From positions 1-64,000 of the IMG/VR virus record IMGVR_UViG_3300032246_000393: a DNA stretch of 64,000 bases. One strand, 5' to 3'. Origin of the DNA: a virus. Made by a program: the position numbers and the translations under genes. This document shows, piece by piece, positions 38,501-46,582 of the stretch. Positions within the stretch are counted from its first letter, which is position 1, and every line of letters starts with the position of its first letter. The notes beneath the pieces were generated by a model. That model worked only from the letters and a program-made list of their open reading frames with translations. It searched no databases and had not been told where the DNA came from.

Positions 38501-41225
38501 GTTTTGGATCAGCTACGGTTTGAGCCGCTACTTGTTCAACAGCTTTAGATGCCGACTCTGATCTTTGCTTGCGTAGTTGGTGCCCAGCTTCTGCAGTCTG
38601 AATTTCTCTTGGCGTTGCTTGTGCCAACAATGCTTTAGCACGTGCGCCCGGTTTGCCACGATTAGTTTTAGAAACATCGTAGAGTTTATTGATAGCAAAC
38701 TGGCGCTGCCTAGCTTTTTCAGCTTGCATGTCAAGCAGGTGATCCTCAGACGTAGCTTCGCCTTCTTCAACCGGTTCGGCTGATTGAGCTAAATCACGTT
38801 CCGCATCATTGACTTGTTTCTCTACTGCTTTATAAGCCGTGCGTTGTTGTTTGCGTTTTTCTTCAGAAGTTAGTTTAGCTGCGGGTGCGAGCCTCGGCCT
38901 TCCTCTTTTGCCGGTTGTGGTGGGAACACCGGCCTCTGTTTCTGCTCCTTGCGCTTCTGTTTGCTCGGCTTCAGTGGTTTGAGAGACACTGGCTTCCTCC
39001 TGTTGGGCTTTGGTTAACTGTTGTTGCGCACTGCGTACGTTTTCCCGTTCTCTAGTAATGTCCCAAACATTACCGGATTGCTCTGCTGCTTTAAAAGAGT
39101 TTTGAGCGGCGGTTAATCTATTCTGAGCGGCGTTTACTTTTTGCTGTGCTTGTTCTAATGCACTCGGCTGAACCGCTTTTCCTTGAGTAAGTTCTCCAGT
39201 AGCTGTTTCAGTAGGAACCAATCCAATGGCGAGAGGCGCACCAACTCCTCCGGCAGGTACTCCAACTGCTCGTTCGCCAGACACCCCAGCGCCAACTCTA
39301 CCTGCTCCAGTGATAGGTTTTCCAACATTTGTGACTCCTTGTTCCGCCAACGCGTCATTCTCAGCTTCCTGTTGTGCCATAAATACCGCACGTGCTGCGG
39401 CTTCAATTGGGGACATCCCCGCATCAATTAAGTCGTTTGTTATTTCTTGTATACGAGTTTCAGCAGCTTCTATAAGTGTTGGGCGTTTAGCTACCTCAGC
39501 TTGCATTTCATCTTGGCGCTTTTGTTCTTGCTCTTCTTGCGCACGTACGCGACCCTCCGCTATTTTCATAGCAGTGTCAGGGTCAATACCACTTGTCTCT
39601 ACCAACTTAGTAGCAATATCATCTACTTGGGATTGGCGGCGCGTAGCTTTCTCTTCCGCAGTTGGTGGGGCTAACGTAGGCTCAACACGTTTAGTAACTT
39701 CGCCAGCTTTTTCACCAGCAGCTGCTTCCATCACAGTTTCAGTTGTAGCTTTGCCCGACGCAGTACGTGAAGGCTTAACCAAGAAACCTTTTTCCCGCAT
39801 AAGCTGCTCGGCGGTTGGTATTGGTTCTTCTGCTTCAGGTTTTTGAAATGCGTTTACGCCTTTCTCTAGCGCCTTAGTGCCTCCTGTCATTAAGCCAGAC
39901 TGTATTACGGTTTGCACCGTGGTGTCGGCCATTTGTTGCAAGTAGTCGTCTAACGTCGCGTCTTTGTTTAAACCAATTGCCGACTTGTCCGTTACAAACT
40001 GCCCCGTAGTAGTTAAGTACTCACCGGGTAATTCTTTCTTTAATGTGTTGCCCAAGAAAGATTTAAGTTCATCAGTTTTCATACCGCGAGTTGCTCGGCG
40101 CAAATTATCCAGTTCAAATTTCAAACCAAACCGTTCACCAATAACTTCAAACGCCCCAAACAATCCTGCACGTGTAGCAGCTTCAGCGCCATCCAACCCT
40201 TTAGCTCTACCTTCAGAGTATTCTTGGCCAAACGACTGTAGGAACATGGAACCAAGCACGTAGGCTTCTGATCCGGATATAGCACCACCAAACAATGCTG
40301 GGAGTTGTTGGGCAATTGAACTGACTGCGCCTTCAAACTGCCTAGCTAAATAGTTGGGGTTTTGCCCCATTGATTCCACGCCAATACGGGATTCTTTAGC
40401 TCCAGCCGCCTGCGTACGTGCAAATTCATCTGCGCCTATTAGTTCAGCTACAGCTTGGTTAACACCAAGCGCACCTTGTTTAAAACCTTCATACCCAGCA
40501 ACGCCAGCCCTAATTAAAGGATTAGCATTACGGTACTTTTCAGCCATTTCAAAATCAAAGTCAGTCTTCTCCAACGTACCTTGGCGCTGCATAAATTGGA
40601 TTTCTTTACCCGGTAGCACTCCAGCAGCGGCAGCTTCTTCAGCTGCGGCTCGCGCAAACTCAGGTTTTTCACCTTCACCAATTAAACGACTAGTACGGCT
40701 TTCAACACTAGTGTCGTATTTTTCCATCCCTTCAAGTAAACCGGGGGTTGCTTGGCCTGTACGTATTTGTTTTTTAACTTCCGCAGTACGTTTTTCTTGC
40801 CTAGTCTGGAATTTTTTAGCGTACTCACGGATCACATCTCCAGCAACGCCGGGGAGTGTCATCTCCATATAAGCACGTTCTTCTGGGGATGCCGAGTTGT
40901 ACTTGGCAATTAAAGCTTGACGGACTTCAGGGCGAATAGGGAGGAAACCAGTTTTATCTGGTTCCCCTTTAGGGGCGTTCTTCATTACGCCAAGGTCACG
41001 CTCGGCTACATCCATAATAGATGCGCCTATGTCGCTACCCATAGAATCGTAAGACGCAGGGGGTTTGGAGAGAACTGGTTGTTTCTTTGCTGGGGCGGGT
41101 GCCGCCGCAGTTTCTTTAAACGGGTTTGGCGTGGTTGCTAGGGGGATAAACGCCATTTCCCCTGAGTCCTCCGCTTCGTTAGTTGTTGCTTTTGTATCTT
41201 CTTTTGAAAGCGGAGTAAATTCCAT
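32547..41225 (-). CDS. Giant 2892 aa polyvalent-type virion protein with GHKL ATPase and zinc-peptidase motifs
   Basis: Long disordered and coiled-coil N-terminal third with an AT-hook-like RGRPR near 772. HELWH at about 1006-1010 is one HExxH site. A GHKL (Hsp90/MutL-like) ATPase follows: N-box KEIFQNSFDA near 1209, G1 DNGLGM near 1249, G2 GGLGIAK near 1276. A second zinc site, HEMAHHRERGH near 1791-1801, has His at 1, 5 and 11. The helical C-terminal ~900 residues resemble large polyvalent protein-associated domains (LPD38-like). It sits with internal virion genes, so it is probably ejected into the host with the DNA, like T7 gp16. Confidence 0.8.
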   Translation of the reverse strand: MEFTPLSKEDTKATTNEAEDSGEMAFIPLATTPNPFKETAAAPAPAKKQPVLSKPPASYDSMGSDIGASIMDVAERDLGVMKNAPKGEPDKTGFLPIRPEVRQALIAKYNSASPEERAYMEMTLPGVAGDVIREYAKKFQTRQEKRTAEVKKQIRTGQATPGLLEGMEKYDTSVESRTSRLIGEGEKPEFARAAAEEAAAAGVLPGKEIQFMQRQGTLEKTDFDFEMAEKYRNANPLIRAGVAGYEGFKQGALGVNQAVAELIGADEFARTQAAGAKESRIGVESMGQNPNYLARQFEGAVSSIAQQLPALFGGAISGSEAYVLGSMFLQSFGQEYSEGRAKGLDGAEAATRAGLFGAFEVIGERFGLKFELDNLRRATRGMKTDELKSFLGNTLKKELPGEYLTTTGQFVTDKSAIGLNKDATLDDYLQQMADTTVQTVIQSGLMTGGTKALEKGVNAFQKPEAEEPIPTAEQLMREKGFLVKPSRTASGKATTETVMEAAAGEKAGEVTKRVEPTLAPPTAEEKATRRQSQVDDIATKLVETSGIDPDTAMKIAEGRVRAQEEQEQKRQDEMQAEVAKRPTLIEAAETRIQEITNDLIDAGMSPIEAAARAVFMAQQEAENDALAEQGVTNVGKPITGAGRVGAGVSGERAVGVPAGGVGAPLAIGLVPTETATGELTQGKAVQPSALEQAQQKVNAAQNRLTAAQNSFKAAEQSGNVWDITRERENVRSAQQQLTKAQQEEASVSQTTEAEQTEAQGAETEAGVPTTTGKRGRPRLAPAAKLTSEEKRKQQRTAYKAVEKQVNDAERDLAQSAEPVEEGEATSEDHLLDMQAEKARQRQFAINKLYDVSKTNRGKPGARAKALLAQATPREIQTAEAGHQLRKQRSESASKAVEQVAAQTVADPKLGKVTNGAQAITQIIKTGNDFQKALAKRLRSFVGNVKIVVVEANDPLPEGITKTPEHQRSWDRARAMFIENYATGAKTIYVRGASFGDAQGVNNITMLHELWHATTNKKVELGRQAISKGLHKGTQLVRATEDLIQIMNNAGDRFNELASQGKLPDNISRLAQFGEIFDDPREFIAYGMTDEGFQQFLKSAGALGGTTSYWSMFVDALRRLVGMTEDDTNALGDLLVAVDSILTARPVGQLDLTEGLSPMALFGFGKPKDTTTGFAGETITSKPSANAKRLAALLGAKLYGDPTDIAKVSIKEIFQNSFDAIKGAIEKGQLTDGKIAIKLDEKARTITVTDNGLGMPASVMGNEFLTIAGTVKETDRASGGLGIAKMLFLFGNEKLEVVSLRDGVLARMVTTGDEVMAALDDPSLAPKITTSTDSKVIKQYVDSTFPDGHGTTIVVQIPKTFKDASTGEEKNIPFETWQLETSKVLTDSPLFDNIEVTIDAYGNPKTLPIGANFPIDDYTAFANVNFDWGTARVYVQKETQDYLPRDNTHILSNGLWQFDTNIKDRPGWDGEKIKRNFYIDVDPKVKPEDAGYPFDLNRQGFSPSIRSDFDKIFKYITVIYQQQSLAEESKSFGQIQYVNADGTLTAPEELVPEAPTTPTAFTMIKPDDKVEIREGVMYVNGRAVPELTDDDLKNTVVRVDELTIPQNKIDTKRVMVHDNTLSKTATSTSGLTLDNLRAQLPEGWTVEEDPTSTIKRFVATGPLVEGAVRTVVHGRNIEYLINRLGDRGVHIQRPFETKQATLSEVARETFGKKYDEYLVGIGNIFMELRNALATEHNGKFTSILNEAIGVSLDKEYYGVSIRVPFSGLYINPATTSLTGNSRQVAVSMIGTMIHEMAHHRERGHGAGFASEMQLIMNLLETHPTFDLADAKKRLTDHIQKNINIFDFLNGEFKNGNIEPRGNRFQDASAIEAGDASAAQAMAGTGDAGEESGRGISGSLGPSYQSTGQGGVGAGVGGETAEDGADAVRTQKEIDKEVAIAIEKVRIGRDAEETARQSKILQALRDPRKIVPTMRRLWRTANYAQRLALVKLPTTEFLARWSASYVPELMNTNVLLEKMSGLTQQLLNSSAIMAKTIHKAFKEDKTLKNKLENIAYASTIAQVDPSDPNATERSPVLDQMYKDLGAKGQQIYKLILDHYQNMSDYFAQLLDEQIASSRTSTETQNRLMAKIREIYETGQKIKPYIPLVRRGDFFLAVGSGKHRQFFTFETMAERDAAAEAMAKERRTSLDELKADQDFVLGNDIGTLRRASFNSSTLLKSLFDIIDSEDFSSPDVREELKDSIYQLYLTTMPEQSFRRQFISRKNITGFSVDLLRNFSTTGVKMATQLAKIKYAPLLRNSLSAAQDSIVGREDLQPFITEMQARVTNQLSPDRRTALDRTGDFLNRSAFLWYLSGASSALLQPLGVFQTGAPILMSRYGQINGSRELLKMLRVWDQYGVFRTNPDGSVSFVPPSIANAKGMTNDEKRAIREMLGRDVSQSTYASAMFGYKSTPTEDISGAWNMTKRGAAMVTGGLMHSTERLSREMVYLASYRLNRKAGKSHDESVNQAVIDTNEALGNYGQYNRPLIMQKGLGKVALQFTMYPLHVTLFLMRNFKRMLPLLNKEGKWESTKIFFGTLGTTAVLAGASGLPMFSMVMGLLGWMWRDEDKPQEFKDMDYETWWRTVWLPEVLGDMKIAGVPLVEVADRGLANYVTGLDIASRTSLNDLWLRDTKETKTARESAVAIAMEKSGPSAAMILSLADAYEAFGNGDYQKGIEKMSPALIRNFIMAHKYATEGARDTKGSDLILQGGFTTGELLGQSIGFRPDILSHPQQVAFKLNSARQRVEIERTKLMNNATREFFNGQRTGNFDGYVKQLDKIEKFNTKYPEFGIDDDQLSNSIDKREEQMATTQEWSGMPVDEKFIPVAAETALSATKEIDKRNKEVMERRAREGK

Positions 41226-41234
41226 AACAACCCT

Positions 41235-42875
41235 TTACTTGGCGTGTCCTATTAATTTGCCTTGGCTATCTAATATTTCATAGCGCCCATCAGGCAGCAG
41301 CTTACCGAATTTAGACCCAGCTGGCGCTCCTTTTATTGTAGCGGCCTTTCCGGTCTTTGAGGAATTTTTGTTTCCAGCCGGAGCCTTTGCCGAAGTCTTT
41401 GAAGTATCCGGGGCAGCAGGCTCTGACGATGCGGCCCCTGCGCCGCCCGCTGTTGGTTTTGGTACGCTAGGATAGCTATCTTCAATTGCTTTGTTTCTAG
41501 CCGCTTTTTCCTCTGGATTTGCTGTGATGTACGTTCTATCTGTACGTAACTTTTTCTTCTCCTCAGCAATAGCTTTTTTACGTTCTGTTTCAGCCCTCTG
41601 CCAGTGCGTTATAGCTTCTTGGAGTTTAATGTTAGCTTCAGATTCCCGCGTTTTTGCTTCTGAACCTTTAATATCAATTTCTTGTTTCTTGAGTCCAACA
41701 GTCTCACCCGCTGGAACTTTAGCCCAGTCGGCAGCAGCACGTTGGTATGACCTAGCTTCTACAAGTGCTTCAGGCGCTCTTTCATTTTCAGGTAGTTTAT
41801 TGTTTGCAAGCTTATCTGCCTCAAAGTATTTAGCCGCCAAGTTATCAAAGCCTTTAGGCGCACCTGTGTTAGCACCCGGTCTAGTAGCCCGAGCCATACC
41901 TGTTGCAACTGTAGCAAGAGCTTTGTTTTTCTCCAAACCAAACCTTTGTGAAGCAGTGTGGTCTGCGCGTGCTTGGTCGGCAGCATGAATAGCTTCACGG
42001 TTTAAGCCCATTTTCTCTTTGCGTTGTGCGTCGGCAAGATTAAACTTCATGCTCATTAAGGAGCGTTGTTCAGCTTTACTTGCAGCCATTGCTTTGCCGT
42101 ACTCGGTAGCAAATGTTTTAGCCGATGCACCAGCAGCACGTGCAAACCCGCCCGGTTGTAGGGCATCCCCCGCTGCAGCAAGCATTGCCAAACCTTTAGC
42201 TTGATCCAAACCTTGTTGGCGTTCAGCATCAAACTGTTCTATCTGTTGCTGCATACCGGGTATTGGGTCAGTACCGGCATCTTTTTGTAATAACCTAAGA
42301 CGATCTTCAAATGCAGTTTTGTATGCTGCATCTGGCATGGGGGCATATCTAGTATTTTGAATGTTTCGCATCAACCCCGGTAGCATTGCAGATACTGACT
42401 TATACGAAGTTTCATCACCCATAGAATTATCAAGCTCAGAGTCTTCCAAGTCTTGTAACAAGCTCGGGTCTAGTTGATCTTCCGTATTTTTAACAAGTGA
42501 TTCGTTTTCACCCGCAAAAGCTACAATGCCGCCCCCAGCGTATTCACCTTCAGGCGCAGGCATACCACCTAGACCCGGACTAGGCTGCTGTTGGTTCATA
42601 GCCATCAAGCCTTGTTGTGGCTGTGGCTGTTGTGGTTGCTGCTGAGGCATTTGTGCCCCTTGTAGTGCTTGCTGAACTAATGACGGTTGTTGTTGCTGCC
42701 CATTCATAGCAGCTTCTGCCATCTTGTATCTCTCGGCTTCTTTCTGTAACTGAAGCGCACGCAAGGCAGCGTAAGGGTTGATGTCAGCACCACCTTGCCC
42801 AAGCACTGCTGCTTTTAACGGAGCAGGATTAGTGTGGTAGCGTGCGGCTAAAATAGCTGCTGTATCAATAGACAT
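41235..42875 (-). CDS. Internal virion protein candidate, coiled-coil
   Basis: 546 aa. Gln/Pro-rich N-terminal part, a GGGIVAFAG motif near 112-120, long coiled coils in the middle (Lys/Glu/Ala-rich), and a low-complexity Ala/Ser/Pro stretch before the C-terminus. GAGG lies upstream. Position between the giant protein and other ejection candidates suggests a role in the T7-like internal core or DNA ejection. No enzyme motif. Confidence 0.65.
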   Translation of the reverse strand: MSIDTAAILAARYHTNPAPLKAAVLGQGGADINPYAALRALQLQKEAERYKMAEAAMNGQQQQPSLVQQALQGAQMPQQQPQQPQPQQGLMAMNQQQPSPGLGGMPAPEGEYAGGGIVAFAGENESLVKNTEDQLDPSLLQDLEDSELDNSMGDETSYKSVSAMLPGLMRNIQNTRYAPMPDAAYKTAFEDRLRLLQKDAGTDPIPGMQQQIEQFDAERQQGLDQAKGLAMLAAAGDALQPGGFARAAGASAKTFATEYGKAMAASKAEQRSLMSMKFNLADAQRKEKMGLNREAIHAADQARADHTASQRFGLEKNKALATVATGMARATRPGANTGAPKGFDNLAAKYFEADKLANNKLPENERAPEALVEARSYQRAAADWAKVPAGETVGLKKQEIDIKGSEAKTRESEANIKLQEAITHWQRAETERKKAIAEEKKKLRTDRTYITANPEEKAARNKAIEDSYPSVPKPTAGGAGAASSEPAAPDTSKTSAKAPAGNKNSSKTGKAATIKGAPAGSKFGKLLPDGRYEILDSQGKLIGHAK

Positions 42876-42883
42876 TTATCACC

Positions 42884-43861
42884 TCAACCCAGTTGATGCA
42901 AAGCAATACCACCTAGACCATTACTAGGGGTTTCTTTTACTAACCCACCTTTGGCAAATAGCCCAGCTTGTTTTAAACCTGCAGAACCTAAACCCAAAGC
43001 CAACGCGTTTTGTGCAAAAGTTGGAGGCGCGGTATATTGTTGCTGCGTTTGCTGTGATAGCGGTAAACCACGAAGCATGTCCGACATATACGACAACTGT
43101 TGTTGCGGGTAACCACGTTGCGTAAGGAAGTCTTGGTATTGCTGTTGTAGTTTCTGTTGTTCCAGACCCTGCTGTTGTTGCCCCGCCGCAGCTTGAGCTT
43201 GTATAGCTCCTTGTTGCTGACCAAACTGAGTTTGCCCCAATTGCCCCAAAGCTTGTGCCGCTTGCAGTCCTTGACCCATGCCTTGCAAACCAAGATTGGC
43301 ACCAAACTGTTGTGCTTGCTGAGCGTTCTGAAATGCGTTCTGCATCCCAGTGCCATAAATATTGTTTTGCAATGCGCCTAAGTTACGTTGGCGTTCTGCT
43401 TCTTGTAAGCCAAACCGTGAGCCACCAAAGGCACCTGCTCTAGCGGCTTGACCTGCATTTTGTTGCCCTTGAATATCAGATTGACGCGCCGCTTCTATCA
43501 TTTGAGGAGCTAATGCATTTTGTATGTACGGCGACATATACGATTGGAGAGCGTACGGATTAGTAGCTTGGTTTGAATAGTTCTGTCCAGCTTGCATAGA
43601 ACCAAGACCCGCCATACCAGCTAACTGAGTACCAACTCCAATTTGTTGCGCTGGTTGTAAATTAGCCGCCCCTTGGAAAGCTTGATTCTGCAAGTCATTA
43701 AACCCAGCAATACGCTCCCCGCCATACGCTTGATATGGGGTATTTGATAACGCTTCTGCTTTACCCAGCATACGTTCAACGTATGGCTGCGCGTATTGAG
43801 GTATATTGGTTTGCGTTACTGTTTGTTGTGTAGGTTGTGAGCTTCCGCCGCCTTTACCCAT
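42884..43861 (-). CDS. Internal virion protein candidate, Gln/Ala-rich
   Basis: 325 aa, extremely rich in Gln, Ala and Gly, helical, starting MGKGGGSSQPTQQ. It ends with an LFAKGGLVKE motif similar to those of its neighbours. The composition fits ejected or channel-forming proteins of podoviruses. It overlaps the acetyltransferase-like gene by 8 bp. Confidence 0.65.
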   Translation of the reverse strand: MGKGGGSSQPTQQTVTQTNIPQYAQPYVERMLGKAEALSNTPYQAYGGERIAGFNDLQNQAFQGAANLQPAQQIGVGTQLAGMAGLGSMQAGQNYSNQATNPYALQSYMSPYIQNALAPQMIEAARQSDIQGQQNAGQAARAGAFGGSRFGLQEAERQRNLGALQNNIYGTGMQNAFQNAQQAQQFGANLGLQGMGQGLQAAQALGQLGQTQFGQQQGAIQAQAAAGQQQQGLEQQKLQQQYQDFLTQRGYPQQQLSYMSDMLRGLPLSQQTQQQYTAPPTFAQNALALGLGSAGLKQAGLFAKGGLVKETPSNGLGGIALHQLG

Positions 43862-44285
43862 TTTCTGCTCCTTTTACTGGCAACTCAAAAGTTACCCAGC
43901 GTTCTTTATACCCATCAGTTTTAAAGATTTTTGCCCAGCCTTTGCGTGCTGTCGCTTCAATCCCGTCGCAATTCATATCTGCTGCAAACCTTTGTAATAG
44001 CGCCAACATCGGGTCTTTCCACCGCACTAAATGTTTACCGCCACAAAACGTCATACTTAGTGTTCTTCGTTTGGGGTACACCATGAACTGTGTAACCACG
44101 GCACCCAATATTGTTTGCCCCTCAAACGCCACCCATAAGTGGTAGTCATGCTCTGTTACTGAATCGTATATATCATCTACCGTAAACCGACCGTATGTAT
44201 ACTCGGCTGCTCTTTCCATATACGGTTTAACTTGTTCCCAACATGAATCTATATGTTGAGGCGGCACCATAGATACTTCTATCAT
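43854..44285 (-). CDS. GNAT acetyltransferase-like protein (T7 gp13-like position)
   Basis: 143 aa, with the beta-alpha pattern of a GNAT fold: LWVAFEGQTILGAVV in the middle and a C-terminal KIFKTDGYKERWVTFEL stretch typical of the family's last strands. Similar proteins lie beside internal virion genes in T7-like phages (gp13 type). The acetyl-CoA loop is not clearly conserved, so it may be structural. Confidence 0.65.
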   Translation of the reverse strand: MIEVSMVPPQHIDSCWEQVKPYMERAAEYTYGRFTVDDIYDSVTEHDYHLWVAFEGQTILGAVVTQFMVYPKRRTLSMTFCGGKHLVRWKDPMLALLQRFAADMNCDGIEATARKGWAKIFKTDGYKERWVTFELPVKGAENG

Positions 44286-45955
44286 GCGGGCAAGTATTTA
44301 TCTGCTTTAGTGTTTAAAGCTACTTTATTTTTTCCTGAACTTTTTCTACGTGCGTGCTGCACTCTATCCATCATTGCATACAACTTACGAGCACCAGCTT
44401 CGGTGGAGCCATTGCCAAGCTCGGACACAATCCGGGCGGGTACAACGAATTCGCCATCAGCAAGACGAGCGGGCTGACGGTTACCAATAGAAGCAGGGAT
44501 AGAATCACTGACACCATCACCCGGCCCACGGAGCAATCGTCCACCATCTGAGTAGCCTCCTAAATGAGAAAGACCGCCTGCAGCCATACCTTTATCACGC
44601 ATACCAGCAAGCTGCTGGTTCATATAGTTGTAGAACCCACCTAAACCTAATTGCTGTTCAGGAGTTTGATAAGCAGGGACATTTATAGCTGGTGCTTGCG
44701 CTACTTGTGTTGTTTGCTGTACTGGTGCTTGTGCAGCTTGTTGGATTGCTGGCGTAGTAATGCCGCCCGTTACTACAGGCGTAAATGGTTTTGGTGTTAC
44801 TTTTTGTGGTTGAAACCGCATACCAATACTATTCCATGACTCTGGTTGTAATGTTTGTTGTTTAGCTTCAGCCACAGGATCGTTTAATTGCGTAAATTGC
44901 TGCGTTACTGGATCGTATGTATATTGGTACCCACTTGTATCTCCACCACTAGCAAACTTTTCTTCGCCCGTGTATCGGTCAACATTAGTGTCACTTTCAG
45001 AACCAATTAAGTTCATCGCTTGTGGACGTTGCACATTAGGGTTGCTGTAAATGTCAGTCTGGTATTGTGACTGTGGATAACCAAGGTTCTCACCAACAGC
45101 GTTCATGGCCGACATAGTTTCAATAGGGCCACCGACAGCAAAACCGGTTAAACCACCACCTGCTATACGTTGGATAGGCTGTGCTTCTAAACCACCGGTA
45201 AAGTAATTACGCTCAGCAGTAGACCCGCCGCTGTAAGGCGAATAAAAATTAGGGTTTGCCCGTGTTGTACGTGTGTTCGTATACGGACGTATATATTGCG
45301 GCGCTGTTTTTACAGTAGGCGTTTTAGGCTTCATTAACTGCATACCAGCCAAAGCTAAAGTTAATGCTGTTTTTGGGTTTTCATTAGCAAACGCTTTAAG
45401 GTTTGCCCAATTAGGTTTATCAGCTAATGTTTTTAAATCCCCCCAGACACTTTGTCCAGTAATGGAATTGCCTTGCATAATTTTATTAGCCGCCGCAATT
45501 CTATCCGCGCTAGTTTTATCAAGGTTGCCTAATGCATTTTCAGGATCATAGTTGTAAGGGCTAGTTTTTTCTACAAGGTCAGTAGTGTTGGATGCTAAGT
45601 CTTCATATTTTGGAAGTTTACTAAAGTCTGTTGGGTTAGCGGAAATCTGCGCAAGTTGTTCTTCCACTGATACAGGAACGTTTTGCAACAATCCCGGCAA
45701 ACCTGCTACGTTAGCGTTTAATCCCGCAAGTCCCGGAAGTCCTATTCCGTTTGCCAACTGCATTGACTGCGCAAGTCCACCTACTGTAGCTGGGTTAAAC
45801 ACCGCAGGAGTCGCGGCATTAGTTAAACCCGCCAACTCCAAACCGCCTGTCATGGAACCCAGCGCACCAGCGCCTGCAATTTCGGGTATTGTCGCAGCGG
45901 CAACTGTAGGGGCTAGAGCAGCTTCCGCTCCAGCGGCGGCAAGTATTTCTGGCAT
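44282..45955 (-). CDS. Large virion protein, internal or tail-associated
   Basis: 557 aa. Ala/Gly-rich N-terminal 120 residues, a Pro/Thr/Gln-rich centre, and several short GGL/GG motifs (RIAGGGLTGFAVGG, LGGYSDGGRLL). The C-terminal block around 497-530 (LADGEFVVPARIVSELGNGS) is a pattern I have seen in internal virion proteins of aquatic phages. The stop overlaps the GNAT-like start by four bases. Confidence 0.6.
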   Translation of the reverse strand: MPEILAAAGAEAALAPTVAAATIPEIAGAGALGSMTGGLELAGLTNAATPAVFNPATVGGLAQSMQLANGIGLPGLAGLNANVAGLPGLLQNVPVSVEEQLAQISANPTDFSKLPKYEDLASNTTDLVEKTSPYNYDPENALGNLDKTSADRIAAANKIMQGNSITGQSVWGDLKTLADKPNWANLKAFANENPKTALTLALAGMQLMKPKTPTVKTAPQYIRPYTNTRTTRANPNFYSPYSGGSTAERNYFTGGLEAQPIQRIAGGGLTGFAVGGPIETMSAMNAVGENLGYPQSQYQTDIYSNPNVQRPQAMNLIGSESDTNVDRYTGEEKFASGGDTSGYQYTYDPVTQQFTQLNDPVAEAKQQTLQPESWNSIGMRFQPQKVTPKPFTPVVTGGITTPAIQQAAQAPVQQTTQVAQAPAINVPAYQTPEQQLGLGGFYNYMNQQLAGMRDKGMAAGGLSHLGGYSDGGRLLRGPGDGVSDSIPASIGNRQPARLADGEFVVPARIVSELGNGSTEAGARKLYAMMDRVQHARRKSSGKNKVALNTKADKYLPA

Positions 45956-45956
45956 A

Positions 45957-46256
45957 CTATATCTCCCGTTTCATCAACACATGCCCCGCGTTTTGACCGT
46001 AGGCTTGAAATTTAAACATTTTAATGAGTTTCTGTGCTTTTGTATCATTTTCATACGGCGTTGCATAGACTTCGTTATAATTACGCGCTTTTAAAAGTGG
46101 TACAATTTTAGTAACAAGTATGTTTTGATATTTTTTAAACTTAGATGGTGACCACGACCCCGGCGTAATATTTAAGTGCATAGCCACTTTAGTTTGATTA
46201 AATAAATAATCGCACGAAACACGTATATCTTTATCTTGGTAAAGCGTTTCTCTCAT
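45957..46256 (-). CDS. Small protein, possibly a degenerate acetyltransferase-like fold
   Basis: 99 aa, basic. The C-terminal half (KMFKFQAYGQNAGHVLM) resembles the last helix-strand unit of GNAT proteins such as the one at 43854. No catalytic residue is clear. Overlaps the next gene by four bases. Confidence 0.55.
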   Translation of the reverse strand: MRETLYQDKDIRVSCDYLFNQTKVAMHLNITPGSWSPSKFKKYQNILVTKIVPLLKARNYNEVYATPYENDTKAQKLIKMFKFQAYGQNAGHVLMKREI

Positions 46257-46582
46257 GGCGCTATCTTTACAACATACGTTGATGTGTCATAGTACAAATC
46301 CCCTGTGCGCAACTTACCTCCAGCTAAGTCAACTTGTGTTGGCAAACTTATACGCCGTGTTTTAGTAACCGGATTAAAGTCACTAAAGTTGTAGCCCGAG
46401 ATAATCTCTTCCGCGCCACTAATGGCACTAACTACACGCCTTGTTGAACCTGCACTGGGGCCGGGGTTGTCTAGTTGCGCAAAGTACAAACGCAAAATGT
46501 TGTTTAGTTGATCCTGATACTTCTGGTCGTATTGAATTGGAGCCAATGGCAACGTAGGGAATTTGGTTGTGCCTGTAGACAT
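46253..46582 (-). CDS. Small virion-region protein
   Basis: 109 aa. N-terminal amphipathic helix, then a Thr/Ser-rich beta segment ending in STYVVKI. It overlaps the large tail gene by one base and may be a tail or neck component. Function not recognised. Confidence 0.6.
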   Translation of the reverse strand: MSTGTTKFPTLPLAPIQYDQKYQDQLNNILRLYFAQLDNPGPSAGSTRRVVSAISGAEEIISGYNFSDFNPVTKTRRISLPTQVDLAGGKLRTGDLYYDTSTYVVKIAP

